Source of the DNA: Prosthecobacter algae
GTDB lineage: Bacteria; Verrucomicrobiota; Verrucomicrobiia; Verrucomicrobiales; Verrucomicrobiaceae
Direction of reading: 5' to 3'
Length of the DNA: 64,000 nt
Assembly (NCBI RefSeq): GCF_039542385.1
Contig: NZ_BAABIA010000008.1
Location: 124,001-188,000, forward strand
The notes under the pieces are model-generated. The model made no database searches. It was given only the letters and a program-made list of their open reading frames with translations, and had not been told where the DNA came from. Made by a program: the position numbers and the translations under genes. Positions 50,805 through 60,712 of the stretch are shown one piece after another. The number at the start of each line of letters is the position of its first letter. Positions within the stretch are counted from its first letter, which is position 1.

Positions 50805-53800
50805 ATGGAAGCCCTCTTAGTCCTTCTCGGCCTTGGCCTCGCGCTGTACTTTCTAGCTGGCCCGGCCATTGCCTGGTATGTGGCATCGGAAGCACGTAAG
50901 GAAACCCAGGCGCTGCGCGAGGCCGTGGCCCGGCTGCAGGCCCAAGTTCTAGAGCTTCGGCAAGCGCCTCCCGCTGCCGCCCCTGTGCCAAGTCCAGTGC
51001 AGGTGGCTACCCCGGTTTCACAAGCCGCCAGCAGGACCGGCATGGGCGAAGCAGTGCCAGCACCAAAGATTTCCCCCCAGATCGCCACCTCCCCAATTGT
51101 CATGCCAGGGACTGACGAGCCTCCCCCCTTGCCAGCATGGGAAAACAGCTCCTCACCAGCGCAGCCAGCCCTTCAAGTGGAGCTTCCTCCGCCGATGGCT
51201 GCAAACCCACCACACATCCCGCAGACTCCACAGGCACCCCTCCCACTGCGCAGTTCGCCGACGAAGGCCGCCAAGCCAGCCATCTCGCTGGAGCAGTTTC
51301 TGGGGGTGAAGCTGTTTGCCTGGATCGGTGGGCTGGCCCTGTTCCTGGGGATCGTTTTCTTTGTGAAGTACGCCTTTGAGAGAAATCTCATCTCCCCGAC
51401 CCTGCGCACGGCCATTGGCTTTGCCATCGGCGGAGGTCTGGTGACCGCCGGCGTCCTCATGCGCCGCAGCCGGGACTATGCGGTCCTTTCTCAAACACTG
51501 GCCGCCACCGGTGTGCTAATCCTTTACGGGGTCACTTATGCCGCCCACGCGCTTTATCACTTTCCCGCCTTTGGCACCCTCACCACCTTCGCCTACATGT
51601 CGCTCATCACCGCAGGGGCCTTCGTTCTGGCAGTGCGGATGCAGGCCCCGGTCATCGCAGTTCTGGGCATGGCGGGCGGGTTTCTCACCCCAGTCTTTGT
51701 CAATTCCGGTGTGGACAATCCCCTCGGCCTTTTTGGTTATGTGCTGCTCATCGACCTGGGCCTGCTGGCGGTGACTCGCAAAACTGGTTGGGCCTACCTG
51801 GTGGCTTGTGGAGCGGCGGGCACTCTCATGCTGGAGGCCGGGTGGTTCCTCCAATGGTTCGACAAGGGAGGCTACGCCCTGAGCGCCAAGATCTGGATTC
51901 CAGTGACCGTGCATGTGTTTTTCCCGATCTTGTTTTCCGGAGCGAGCTGGTGGCTGAGCAGGCACCATCGCGAGGCTTCCAGTTCGGCCAGGGAGACGGC
52001 CTCGCTGCATCCGGCACTGGGCGGACTGGCCTTGACTGCTTGGAGTTTCGGCGTGGCCTTCATGTTTCTGGAACATGAGTTCATCACCTCGCGTCCGCTG
52101 GTGCTGAACGGCTTTCTCTTTGCCCTGAATGCGGCCGTGATGCTGCAAATCTGGGTGCAGCCACGCGTGGCGATGGCGCAATGGGTGGCGGCGCTGCTCA
52201 GCTTTATCCATCTGGCGGTGTGGAGCTCCCTGCGGCTTACTGAAGCGACTCTGATCTCCGCGCTGGTCAGTTATCTCATCTTTGGCCTGATGCATACGGG
52301 GTTTGCCCTGCTGGCCATGCGCAAGCGGCCGGAGGCGATGCAGGCTCAGCGGCATGGCATCTGGCTGGGACCCGTGGCCGTGCTGCTGGTGATCGTGCCC
52401 ATGTTTTCCCTGCCCACCGTGCCGTGGATGATCTGGCCGACCGTCCTGCTGCTAAACCTGATGACCATCGCTGTAGCGGGGGTGACGCTGGCCCTCGCCC
52501 CGGTGCTGCTGGCCCTCTGTGTGACTTTGCTGGCCATGGGCTTCTGGCTTTTCCTGTTGGATATCGCCACCAGCCCGTGGGGATTTCTGTCCACCCTGGG
52601 CGGTTTTTCCCTGGTCTTTGCGGCGGCCAGCGCGGTCCTTTCCGCCAGATTGCGAGAGCGTACTGGGGCGGAAAAAAGGAGCGGCTCCGAATGGCTGAGC
52701 AGTCTGGAAGGCCTCCTGCCGATGGCCTCGGCCACCCTGCCTTTCATCCTCCTGATCATCGCCACCTACCGCCTTGATTTGGTCAACCCCACACCGGTAT
52801 TCACCCTCGGCTTGCTGCTGTCTCTGGGGCTGCTGGTGCTCATGCGCCTTTCCCGCCTGCCAGCCCTGGGGCTGGCAGCGCTCGTCTGCATGTGGTTGCT
52901 GGAATACACCTGGCTGGATCTGCATCCGAGGGTTTCCATCACCCAGCCTTGGATGGCCCTAGGCTGGTTCATTGGCATCGCCACCCTATTTGCCAGCTAC
53001 CCGTTTGTCTGGAAAGCACGCTTCAAAGAAGTGGCTCTTCCCTGGGTGGTCTCTGCGGTCACATGGCTGCTGCAAGGATTCCTGATCTACAAGGTTTGCT
53101 CTCACCTGCCAGTCCTGGAAAACCGCATGGGCTGGGTTCCAGCACTGTTGGCCCTGCCTCCGCTGGCCTCGCTTTGGGCCGTTCTGAAAATGCAGGCCCC
53201 AGCACATGGAACAGAAATTCACCGGCTGGTCCGCAACAGCCAGCTCGCCTGGTTTGGCGGTGTGGCCCTGGCCTTCATCACCCTCATTTTTCCCGTCCAG
53301 TTTGATCATCAGTGGATCACCCTCGGCTGGGTGCTGGAAGGGGCGGCACTTTGCTGGCTCTACACCCGGGTGCCGCATGAGGGGCTACGTCGGGTAGGCT
53401 TTGGCCTGCTGACCACCTCCTTTGTCCGACTGGCCTTAAACCCTTCCGTTCTCAGCTACCAAGAACGCAGTGACACTCCTATCTGGAACTGGTTTTTATA
53501 CATCTACGGCATCTCCGCGCTGGCCATGTTCGCCGCCGCCTGGTGGCTCGCCCCGCCACGCGACCGCCTCAATGGTCTCAATCTCCGCGCCATCCTTTGG
53601 AGCTTTGGCGGCATCCTGATGTTCCTGCTGATGAACATCGAGATTGCCGACTGGTTTACCCTGCCTGGCGAGCGTTTCATCTCCATCGATTGGGGCGGCA
53701 ACTTCGCCCGCAGCATGACCTTCAGCATCGCCTGGGCCCTTTTTGCCCTGGCGCTCCTCATCATCGGCTTCCGGCTGGATGCCAGAGCTGCACGCTATGC

Positions 53801-53966
53801 CGGGATCGGGCTCATGGGCATCACGCTGGTGAAGCTGTTCTTCCACGACCTGGCCAACATCGAAAGCATCTACCGCATCGGTGCCCTCATCGTCGTCGCC
53901 ATCATCGCCCTTGGAGCCTCGTTCCTGTATCAACGCTTTTATGCGCGGCAGGAACGGGAACGATGA
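50805..53966 (+). CDS. DUF2339 polytopic membrane protein
   Basis: With ATG 50805 (MEALLVLLGLGL) the protein is 1053 residues long. After an N-terminal helix, a coiled-coil-like ETQALREAVARLQAQVLELR and a Pro-rich linker of about 100 residues, the family core starts with SLEQFLGVKLFAWIGGLALFLGIVFFVKYAFE. About 25 membrane helices continue to the C-terminus, which has the typical YIYGISALAMFAAAWWL and GLMGITLVKLFFHDLANIESIYR. DUF2339 proteins occur widely in Gram-negative bacteria and their function is unknown; membrane transport or envelope assembly is a guess. The longer frame upstream (from 50703) would overlap the region of the small gene. Confidence 0.88.
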   Translation: MEALLVLLGLGLALYFLAGPAIAWYVASEARKETQALREAVARLQAQVLELRQAPPAAAPVPSPVQVATPVSQAASRTGMGEAVPAPKISPQIATSPIVMPGTDEPPPLPAWENSSSPAQPALQVELPPPMAANPPHIPQTPQAPLPLRSSPTKAAKPAISLEQFLGVKLFAWIGGLALFLGIVFFVKYAFERNLISPTLRTAIGFAIGGGLVTAGVLMRRSRDYAVLSQTLAATGVLILYGVTYAAHALYHFPAFGTLTTFAYMSLITAGAFVLAVRMQAPVIAVLGMAGGFLTPVFVNSGVDNPLGLFGYVLLIDLGLLAVTRKTGWAYLVACGAAGTLMLEAGWFLQWFDKGGYALSAKIWIPVTVHVFFPILFSGASWWLSRHHREASSSARETASLHPALGGLALTAWSFGVAFMFLEHEFITSRPLVLNGFLFALNAAVMLQIWVQPRVAMAQWVAALLSFIHLAVWSSLRLTEATLISALVSYLIFGLMHTGFALLAMRKRPEAMQAQRHGIWLGPVAVLLVIVPMFSLPTVPWMIWPTVLLLNLMTIAVAGVTLALAPVLLALCVTLLAMGFWLFLLDIATSPWGFLSTLGGFSLVFAAASAVLSARLRERTGAEKRSGSEWLSSLEGLLPMASATLPFILLIIATYRLDLVNPTPVFTLGLLLSLGLLVLMRLSRLPALGLAALVCMWLLEYTWLDLHPRVSITQPWMALGWFIGIATLFASYPFVWKARFKEVALPWVVSAVTWLLQGFLIYKVCSHLPVLENRMGWVPALLALPPLASLWAVLKMQAPAHGTEIHRLVRNSQLAWFGGVALAFITLIFPVQFDHQWITLGWVLEGAALCWLYTRVPHEGLRRVGFGLLTTSFVRLALNPSVLSYQERSDTPIWNWFLYIYGISALAMFAAAWWLAPPRDRLNGLNLRAILWSFGGILMFLLMNIEIADWFTLPGERFISIDWGGNFARSMTFSIAWALFALALLIIGFRLDARAARYAGIGLMGITLVKLFFHDLANIESIYRIGALIVVAIIALGASFLYQRFYARQERER

Positions 53967-54088
53967 TACATCCATTTTAATGGCTCATCCTGCACTAAAG
54001 AGTGTCCCAAAAAGGCTGCTACGACCATACGAGATTTCATTCAAACCAAGCGAGATCAAATGCCCTCAGGCTCAGGTGCATTTCATCC

Positions 54089-54116
54089 CTGAGGACGCTC
54101 CTTTCAGAGTCCTCAG
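54089..54116. repeat. Perfect 8-bp inverted repeat after the DUF2339 gene
   Basis: CTGAGGAC and GTCCTCAG are separated by 12 bases. It lies in the 256-bp gap between the DUF2339 stop and the tsf terminator. There is no following T-run on either strand, so it is not a convincing intrinsic terminator; it could still stabilise the transcript end. Confidence 0.3.
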
Positions 54117-54154
54117 TAGAAACTGCCCTCTCTGGCATCTCAAAATTCAAGGCT

Positions 54155-54190
54155 CAAAAAAAGAGAGCGGGATTTGCATCCCGCTCTCTT
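54155..54190 (-). terminator. Rho-independent terminator after tsf
   Basis: On the minus strand a long GC stem, AAGAGAGCGGGAT with ATCCCGCTCTCTT and a 4-nt loop, is followed by a T-run. It lies about 35 bp downstream of the tsf stop. Strong and canonical; it ends the rpsB-tsf operon. Confidence 0.92.
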
Positions 54191-54222
54191 AAAGTATTTC
54201 AGGTTGGAACCTGTGTGCCAGA

Positions 54223-54828
54223 TTAGGCAGTAGCGATGTCTTCACCCACGGCGAAGCGCACGAAGCGGCGCACGACGAGGTTTTCGCCCAGCTCGGAGAT
54301 TTTGCTCTTCACAAAGTCACCGATGGTCTGGTCAGGGTTCTTGATGAACGGCTGCTCCAGGAGGCACTGGTCAGAGAAGATCTTGTCGATCTTGCCCTGG
54401 ATGATTTTTTCGGCGATTTCGGCTGGCTTGCCCTTGATCTGGTCAGCAGCGATGTCGCGCTCCTTGGCGATGAGAGCCTCAGGGATCTCTTCACGACCGA
54501 GGAACTTAGGGTTCGCGGCGGCGATGTGGAGGGAGATGTCCTTGACGAAGGCCTGGAAGATTTCGTTGCGAGCGACGAAGTCGGTTTCGCAGTTCACTTC
54601 GATGAGGACGCCGATGCGGCCTGCCATGTGGATGTAGGAGGCGATGATGCCTTCCTTCGTCTGGCGGTCGGCCTTCTTTTCAGCCTTGATGGTGCCTTTT
54701 TTACGAAGGATGACTTCGGCCTTTTCCAGGTCGCCATCGGCTTCCTTGAGGGCAGCTTTACATTCCATCATGGCGGCATTCGTTTTTTCACGAAGGGCCA
54801 TGACGACTTTTGCGGAGATTTCAGCCAT
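54223..54828 (-). CDS. tsf: Translation elongation factor Ts
   Basis: At 201 residues this is the short form of EF-Ts (the E. coli type is about 280). It exchanges GDP for GTP on EF-Tu. N-terminal UBA domain: VVMALREKTNAAMMECKAALKEADGDLEKAEVILR; then core dimer region with VNCETDFVARNEIFQAFVKD, the TDFV motif that contacts EF-Tu. The C-terminus QTIGDFVKSKISELGENLVVRRF is typical. It is second in the rpsB-tsf operon (30-bp gap), followed by a clear terminator. Confidence 0.97.
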   Translation of the reverse strand: MAEISAKVVMALREKTNAAMMECKAALKEADGDLEKAEVILRKKGTIKAEKKADRQTKEGIIASYIHMAGRIGVLIEVNCETDFVARNEIFQAFVKDISLHIAAANPKFLGREEIPEALIAKERDIAADQIKGKPAEIAEKIIQGKIDKIFSDQCLLEQPFIKNPDQTIGDFVKSKISELGENLVVRRFVRFAVGEDIATA

Positions 54829-54858
54829 GTGTCGGGATGGGGAAGGGGGTGAGGAAAA

Positions 54859-55548
54859 TTACTTCTTCAGCTCAGCAGTCGCGGTGATGACCGGGTCGAT
54901 CAGCTTCTGGAGAATGATGCGAATGGAGCGGATGGCGTCGTCGTTAGCGGCGATCGGGTAGTCCACTTTGTCTGGGTCGGCATTGGTGTCCACGAGGGCC
55001 ACGATCGGGATGCCAAGGCGGCGGGCTTCATGCACGGCGATGTGCTCGCGAGCGGAGTCCACGATGACGACGGCGTCTGGGAACTTGTCCATGCCGCGCA
55101 CGCCACGAAGGTTGCGCTCCAGCTTGATACGCTCGCGGTTCAGGGAGGCGAGTTCCTTCTTGGACATGAGTTTGAACTCAGGCTTCTTCTCGATCTCTTC
55201 CAGATAGCCAAGGCGGGCGACGCTCTTGCGGATGGTTTCGAGGTTGGTGAGGGTACCGCCCAACCAGCGATGGTTCACGTAGAACTGGCCGCAGGCTTCA
55301 GCAGCTTCGCGGATGGCTTCCTGAGCCTGGCGTTTGCAACCGACGAAAAGGATGCGCTTGTTTTTGCGGGCGAGTTCGGAAAGGAACTCAGCGGCGACGT
55401 CGATCTGCTTGATGGTCTCCTCGATGTTGAGGATGTGGATCTGGTTGCGGGAGTCGAGGATGAAAGGCTTCATCTTCGGGTTCCAACGCTTGGTTTGGTG
55501 ACCGAAATGGACTCCGGCTTCGACGAGTTCTGCGAGTGCTTGGGACAT
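54859..55548 (-). CDS. rpsB: 30S ribosomal protein S2
   Basis: From ATG 55548 ([18 protein letters not shown]) S2 has 229 residues. It binds the 30S head-body junction and is needed for S1 binding. Signature parts are [17 protein letters not shown] near the N-terminus, [24 protein letters not shown], and the C-terminal [36 protein letters not shown]. It is first in the operon with tsf. Its promoter must lie in the 350-bp region shared with clpP. Confidence 0.97.
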   Translation of the reverse strand: MSQALAELVEAGVHFGHQTKRWNPKMKPFILDSRNQIHILNIEETIKQIDVAAEFLSELARKNKRILFVGCKRQAQEAIREAAEACGQFYVNHRWLGGTLTNLETIRKSVARLGYLEEIEKKPEFKLMSKKELASLNRERIKLERNLRGVRGMDKFPDAVVIVDSAREHIAVHEARRLGIPIVALVDTNADPDKVDYPIAANDDAIRSIRIILQKLIDPVITATAELKK

Positions 55549-55898
55549 GTAGGTATTTGAAGGGCCGATCTTCCGCACGTTTTGCTCAGGGAGCAGACGC
55601 TCAATGCCGGGGTGGCACAGATCCGAAAGAGGGGCGAGTTGAGGTTAAATTCCCTGATCCTGGGCAACCGTGCCTGGGAAAAGGGGCGCAAAAGTAGGGG
55701 CAGAAGCCAATTCGGCAAGTGCTTTTTCGTGGCGCGGGTGTCACGGAAGCGGGCATCAGGCTTTGTAGAGGCCCCAGAGAGACCTTTGCAGTCCCCAAAC
55801 TGCCAACATCTGGCCACGGCGGACGGTGCGTATTGTTTGCAGGTGAAGCGACGGCCTTGTTTGACAAGCTGCGCAGCCCCCCTTTGATTAACACTACT
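55549..55898. other. 350-bp divergent region between rpsB and clpP
   Basis: No gene is supported here: frames that cross it are extensions of rpsB and clpP. It must contain the rpsB-tsf and clpP promoters. A consensus TTGACA (55861-55866) faces clpP. On the minus strand I could not find a clear -35/-10 pair, nor a structure I would name as an S2 autoregulatory leader, though one may exist. Confidence 0.5.
55861..55891 (+). promoter_or_regulatory. Candidate clpP promoter with very short leader
   Basis: A perfect -35 hexamer, TTGACA (55861-55866), is followed 18-19 bp later by TGATTAA (55885-55891), a weak -10. Initiation would be within a few bases of the clpP ATG at 55899, so the transcript could be leaderless. 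The -10 is poor, so this is a suggestion only. Confidence 0.35.
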
Positions 55899-56546
55899 AT
55901 GTCCCACCCCGAAGATTTCCCCACCTCCATCTCGCCCAGCAATTACATTGTTCCCGTCGTGATCGAAAGCGAAGGACGCATGGAGCGCTCCTACGACATC
56001 TATTCTCGCCTCCTGAAGGATCGCATCATTTTCCTCGGCAGCGATGTGAATGACCAGGTGGCGAACGTCATCATCGCCCAGTTTCTCTTCCTGCAGATGC
56101 AGGACCCGAAAAAGGACATCCATTTTTACATCAACAGCCCTGGCGGCTCCGTGACAGCCGGTCTGGCCATCTATGACACGATGCAGTTCGTCACCTGCGA
56201 CGTGAACACCTACTGCATCGGTATCTGCGCCAGCATGGGCGCTGTGCTGCTGGCCTCCGGCACCAAGGGTAAGCGTTTTGCCCTGCCAAACAGCGACATC
56301 ATGATCCACCAGGTTTCCGGCGGTGCCCGCGGCACGGCCAGCGATGTGGAGCGCACGGTTGACTTCATGTACAAACTGAAGCGTCGGCTCAACCGCATCC
56401 TCGCGCACCACTGTGGCAAGACCCCTGAGGTGATTGAGCGCGATGCGGACCGTGACAATTACATGAGCGCTGAAGAAGCTGCGGCCTACGGCCTGGTGGA
56501 CAAAGTGCTGCAGAGCAACCGCGAGCTGCCGACGGTGGCAGCCTAA
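55899..56546 (+). CDS. clpP: ATP-dependent Clp protease proteolytic subunit
   Basis: ClpP is the serine-protease chamber that degrades proteins unfolded by ClpX or ClpA. The start at 55899 (MSHPEDFP) gives 215 residues; the longer frame is spurious. Triad residues are Ser112 in ICASMGA, His137 in IMIHQ and Asp186 in RDADRDNY, with the expected spacing. [15 protein letters not shown] and the late YGLVDKVL are also family marks. The downstream gene is clpX, but a strong terminator lies between them. Confidence 0.97.
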   Translation: MSHPEDFPTSISPSNYIVPVVIESEGRMERSYDIYSRLLKDRIIFLGSDVNDQVANVIIAQFLFLQMQDPKKDIHFYINSPGGSVTAGLAIYDTMQFVTCDVNTYCIGICASMGAVLLASGTKGKRFALPNSDIMIHQVSGGARGTASDVERTVDFMYKLKRRLNRILAHHCGKTPEVIERDADRDNYMSAEEAAAYGLVDKVLQSNRELPTVAA

Positions 56547-56568
56547 AGCGGCTTCCAAGGCAGTGATG

Positions 56569-56611
56569 CAGGTCAAGAGAGGAGTTAGTCTCCTGCTTGG
56601 CCTGTTTTTTT
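56569..56611 (+). terminator. Rho-independent terminator between clpP and clpX
   Basis: An extended hairpin forms: CAGGTCAAG (56569-56577) pairs with CTTGGCCTG (56596-56604; one G-U pair), enclosing a second stem AGGAG/CTCCT with a TTAGT loop. Seven Ts follow (56605-56611). It ends clpP mRNA and suggests that clpX is transcribed from its own promoter downstream. Confidence 0.88.
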
Positions 56612-56704
56612 GACGCTTTTTTGCCGGGATTTCACCTTTTCCGGCCACGTCTTCTCCTTCCTTGCCTGCTTGACTCCACCACCCCATTGATGCGACACTG
56701 AGTT

Positions 56705-57982
56705 ATGCCTCGCGCTTCGACCGTTACCTTGTGCTCCTTCTGTGGCAAAAGCCATGCGGAGGTGCGCAAACTGATCGCTGGGCCCGGGGTTTACATTTGC
56801 GACAACTGCATCGGCGTCTGCAAGGCCATCCTCGATAAGGAAGCTGCGCAGGAATCCGAGACGATGCCGGTGCTGTCCGTGCCGAAACCGGCAGACATCG
56901 CGGCGATTTTGGACCAGCACGTCATCGGCCAGTCGCAGGCCAAGAAGGTGTTGAGCGTGGCGGTGCACAACCACTACAAGCGCATCCTGCACAGCCAGCA
57001 ACTGGCGGCCAAAAAGGAAGGCAACGCCCGCAAGCTGCCGGGGCCGGACGATGTGGAACTGGAAAAGAGCAACGTCCTGCTTCTGGGCCCCACAGGCTGC
57101 GGCAAAACATTGCTCGCCAAGACTTTGGCGAAGATTCTGAACGTGCCGTTCAGCATCGCGGATGCGACAACGCTGACAGAGGCTGGTTATGTGGGTGAGG
57201 ATGTGGAAAACATCATCCTGCGCCTGCTTCAGTCTGCGGATTATGACATCGCCAAGGCCGAGATCGGCATCATCTACATTGATGAGATTGACAAGATCGG
57301 TCGCACGACCAGCAACGTCAGCATCACTCGGGATGTGTCTGGCGAAGGCGTGCAGCAGGCACTCCTGAAGATCATCGAAGGCACCGTTTGCAACGTGCCT
57401 CCACAGGGCGGGCGCAAGCACCCGCAGCAGGAATACATTCAGGTCAATACCGAGAACATCCTGTTCATCTGCGGTGGCGCTTTTGTTGGCCTGGAAGACA
57501 TCATCAAACGCCGCAAGGGCAAACAGACACTCGGCTTCAATATGGCCACCCTGTCGCCCGAAGAGGAGAAAAAAGGCCCGATGGTGGTGGAGCCGGAAGA
57601 CCTACTCGGCTACGGACTCATCCCCGAATTTATTGGCCGTCTGCCCGTCATCTGCTCCCTGGAGGCCCTGACCGAACAAGAACTCGTGCGCGTGCTCACC
57701 GAGCCGAAAAACGCCCTGCTGAAGCAGTATGCGAAGCTCATGAACATGGACGGGGTGGACCTCAACATCAATAAAGAGGGCCTCCTAGCCATGGCCCGTG
57801 AGGCCGTCAAACGCGGCACCGGTGCACGTGGCCTGCGCAGCATCTTCGAGCGCATCATGCTGGACGTGATGTACGATGTCCCCAGCCGCATGGATGTGCG
57901 CTCCGTCTCCATCAATGAAGCCGTGGTGAAGGGCGAACGCCCACCGATTCTGCGCAAGCGCATCGAGCGGAACGCAGCGTAA
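56705..57982 (+). CDS. clpX: ATP-dependent Clp protease ATP-binding subunit ClpX
   Basis: ClpX is the hexameric AAA+ unfoldase that feeds ClpP. The 425-residue protein has an N-terminal zinc-binding domain (C10, C13, C32, C35: CSFC and CDNC), Walker A GPTGCGKT (128-135), the pore loop GYVGED (161-166), Walker [11 protein letters not shown] (189-198), sensor regions and the IGF-type loop region (KGKQTLGFN), with the C-terminal domain [24 protein letters not shown]. Length is normal. It lies 158 bp after clpP, beyond a terminator. Confidence 0.97.
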   Translation: MPRASTVTLCSFCGKSHAEVRKLIAGPGVYICDNCIGVCKAILDKEAAQESETMPVLSVPKPADIAAILDQHVIGQSQAKKVLSVAVHNHYKRILHSQQLAAKKEGNARKLPGPDDVELEKSNVLLLGPTGCGKTLLAKTLAKILNVPFSIADATTLTEAGYVGEDVENIILRLLQSADYDIAKAEIGIIYIDEIDKIGRTTSNVSITRDVSGEGVQQALLKIIEGTVCNVPPQGGRKHPQQEYIQVNTENILFICGGAFVGLEDIIKRRKGKQTLGFNMATLSPEEEKKGPMVVEPEDLLGYGLIPEFIGRLPVICSLEALTEQELVRVLTEPKNALLKQYAKLMNMDGVDLNINKEGLLAMAREAVKRGTGARGLRSIFERIMLDVMYDVPSRMDVRSVSINEAVVKGERPPILRKRIERNAA

Positions 57983-58155
57983 GCCGCCCCGCCGTCACTT
58001 GGGGCCGTCGTCTGCCCCCCTTTTGCAGCTCCTGGGTGGCCATTTTTTGCTCGCCACAGCCAGTGGAATCTTCGACAAATGCAAGCCTGCCGGCTGAGCT
58101 AGCGTTGACCTGCCGAACCAAGGTTACCCGCCCTTTTACCGCCACCCAACTGATC

Positions 58156-60639
58156 ATGATCCGTTACCTCCTGCCCCTTGCCTTTTTGACTGCCAGCCTG
58201 CGGGCTGATGAGGCCGCCACCCCGGTGGAGCAGATCAAAGTGAAGAAGGATTTCCGAGTCGAACTGCTCTACACCGTGCCCAAGGCAGAGCAGGGATCCT
58301 GGGTAAGCATGTGCCTGGATGACAAAGGCCGCCTGATTGCCTCCGACCAGTACGGCCCGCTCTACCGCATCACCCCGCCAGCGCTGGGCCGCAGCCCTTC
58401 GGAGACGAAAATCGAAAAGATGGATCTGCCCATCGGTGCCGCCCAGGGCATGGCTTTTGTGAAAGGGGCGATCTATCTCCAGGTGAATGGCGATGAGTAT
58501 CAAGGCCGTGGTTTATACAAGGTCAGCGACAGCAATGGGGATGACACTTTTGACAAAGTCGAACTGCTGCGCGGCTACACCGAACGCGCGGGCGAGCACG
58601 GCCCCCACTACGTGGTGCCTGGGCCCGATGGCGATAGCATCTACGTCATCGTGGGCAACCAGACGCCGCTGACTGAATTCAGCAAGAGCCGCGTGCCCGC
58701 CGTGTGGCAGGAGGACATTTTGCTGCCGCGCATCTATGGCCGTGGTTTCATGAAGGATGCCCTGGCCCCACGTGGCTGGGTGGCCAAGGTCAGCCTGGAT
58801 GGCAAGCAGTGGGAGCTCACCACCACCGGCTTTCGCAACCAATACGGTGCGGCCTTCAACCATGAAGGCGATCTCTTCACCTATGATGCCGACATGGAGT
58901 GGGACATGAGCCTGCCCTGGTACCGCCCAACCCGTGTTTGCCAGGTGCTGAGCGGCAGCGAATTTGGCTGGCGCAACGGCTCCGCCAAATGGCCTGTGCG
59001 GTGGGAAGACAGCGTACCGCCGGTCACGGACATCGGCCCAGGTTCTCCCACGGGGACGCAATTTGGTTACGGGGCCAAGTTCCCAGCCAAGTATCAGGAG
59101 GCGTTTTTCATCAATGACTGGAGCTACGGCAAGATGTACGCCGTGCATCTGCGCCCTGACGGCGCGGGTTATGCCGCCGATTTCGAGGAGTTCATCAGCG
59201 CCCAGCCTCTGCCACTCACTGATCTGGTCGTGAATCCCAAGGATGGCGCCATGTACTTTGCCATCGGCGGGCGCAAGACCCAGTCCGCGCTTTATCGTGT
59301 GACTTACACCGGCCGCGAATCCACCGCCACCGCCCCTATGAAACTGGAAGGCGAGGCGAAAAAGCTGCACGCCCTGCGCCGCAGCCTGGAGGCCTTCCAT
59401 GGCGAAGCCAATGCACAGGCCCTCGCGGCAGCATGGCCACACCTGGGCAGCACCGACCGCCTCATCCGCAACGCCGCGCGCATCGCCATTGAGCACCAGC
59501 CTGTGGCCTCCTGGAAGGACAAGGCGCTGGGCGAAAAGGAACCGCGCGCTGCCCTCACCGCACTCATGGCCATGATCCGCCATGGCTCCCCCGAAGACCA
59601 GCCGGCCGTCATCGCGGCCCTGGACAAGATCCCTCTCGAAGGCCTGGACCTCCTGGGCCAAACCACCCTGCTGCGCAATTACACCCTGGCCTTCCTGCGC
59701 CTGGCCCAACCAACGATGGAACAAAAGAAAAACGCCATCGCCCGCTTTTCCCCTCTCTTTCCCCACAAAGACTTCGGCCTTAGCCAGGACCTGTGTGAGA
59801 TGCTCGTTTACCTCGGCGACGAAGGGGTGGTGGCCAAGACCGTGCCTCTGGTGAACAGCAGCCCTACCCAGGAGGAGCAGATCGGTTATGCCAAAAGCCT
59901 GCGCCTAGCCAAAACGGGCTGGACCCCTGCCCTGCGTGAGGAGTTCTTCAGGTGGTTCCAGCGCGCCGGCACCTACACCGGCGGGGCCAGCTTTGGCATG
60001 TTCATTGAGGACATCAAACGCGACAGCCTGGCTGCCCTCAGCGAAGCGGAGATCACCGCCCTGAAACCCATCCTGGAGGCCAAGCCCGAAGCCAAAGCGC
60101 CCACCTTTGCCGCCAAGCCCCTGAGCTTTATCAAAAACTGGACCGTGGCCGATCTGGAGAAAGTCATGAACGTGGGGCTGGAAGGCGGGCGCAATTTTGA
60201 AAACGGCCGCAACAGCTTTGGGGCCGTGGGCTGCTACGCCTGCCACCGCTTCAACTTCGAAGGCGGAGCTATCGGCCCCGATCTCACCAGCGTCAGCGGC
60301 AAGTTCGGTCCCAAGGACCTGCTGGAGTCCATCATCGAACCCAGCAAGGAGATCAGCGATCAATACGGCAGCATGGACTTCAAAATGAAGAACGGCAGCC
60401 TCGTCGTGGGCCGCATCATGAACCTGAAGGAAGACACCCTGATGGTGAACGTGAACATGCTGGACCCAAATGCCATCCAGAACCTGAAACGCGGTGACAT
60501 CGCCAGCATCGAGCCAAGCAAGATCTCCATGATGCCCCCTGGACTCGTGAACATGCTGAAGGAGGACGACATCCTCGACCTCCTCGCCTACCTGCTCAGC
60601 AAGGGGGACCCCAAGCATCCGTATTTCCGGACGAAGTAA
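58156..60639 (+). CDS. PVC-type exported dehydrogenase-like protein with C-terminal heme-binding domain
   Basis: With ATG 58156 (MIRYLLPLAFLTASLRA, a signal peptide) it is 827 residues long. The N-terminal half is a beta-propeller of the soluble glucose dehydrogenase/NHL type (KKDFRVELLYTV, LDDKGRLIASDQYG, HYVVPGPDGDSIYV, AFNHEGDLFTYDADMEWD). A helical, HEAT-like region follows (about 400-620). The C-terminal putative heme domain (TIGR02603 type) contains GCYACHRF, CxxCH at 693-697, and GGAIGPDLTSVSGKFGPKDLLESIIEPSKEI. Such proteins abound in Planctomycetes and Verrucomicrobia and are thought to oxidise sugars; the substrate is not established. It is the best lineage marker in the window. Confidence 0.9.
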   Translation: MIRYLLPLAFLTASLRADEAATPVEQIKVKKDFRVELLYTVPKAEQGSWVSMCLDDKGRLIASDQYGPLYRITPPALGRSPSETKIEKMDLPIGAAQGMAFVKGAIYLQVNGDEYQGRGLYKVSDSNGDDTFDKVELLRGYTERAGEHGPHYVVPGPDGDSIYVIVGNQTPLTEFSKSRVPAVWQEDILLPRIYGRGFMKDALAPRGWVAKVSLDGKQWELTTTGFRNQYGAAFNHEGDLFTYDADMEWDMSLPWYRPTRVCQVLSGSEFGWRNGSAKWPVRWEDSVPPVTDIGPGSPTGTQFGYGAKFPAKYQEAFFINDWSYGKMYAVHLRPDGAGYAADFEEFISAQPLPLTDLVVNPKDGAMYFAIGGRKTQSALYRVTYTGRESTATAPMKLEGEAKKLHALRRSLEAFHGEANAQALAAAWPHLGSTDRLIRNAARIAIEHQPVASWKDKALGEKEPRAALTALMAMIRHGSPEDQPAVIAALDKIPLEGLDLLGQTTLLRNYTLAFLRLAQPTMEQKKNAIARFSPLFPHKDFGLSQDLCEMLVYLGDEGVVAKTVPLVNSSPTQEEQIGYAKSLRLAKTGWTPALREEFFRWFQRAGTYTGGASFGMFIEDIKRDSLAALSEAEITALKPILEAKPEAKAPTFAAKPLSFIKNWTVADLEKVMNVGLEGGRNFENGRNSFGAVGCYACHRFNFEGGAIGPDLTSVSGKFGPKDLLESIIEPSKEISDQYGSMDFKMKNGSLVVGRIMNLKEDTLMVNVNMLDPNAIQNLKRGDIASIEPSKISMMPPGLVNMLKEDDILDLLAYLLSKGDPKHPYFRTK

Positions 60640-60712
60640 CGCACCAACTTGCTGCGGCGCTTTCCAGACATGCCTTGACAGAGTCTTGGGCTCTGCTTGC
60701 TCTGATGACTTC

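Noticed and set aside
58513..59766. 417-residue minus-strand frame within the PVC heme protein gene
   Set aside because: Antisense shadow in high-GC codon-biased DNA; no signal, motif or plausible start context.
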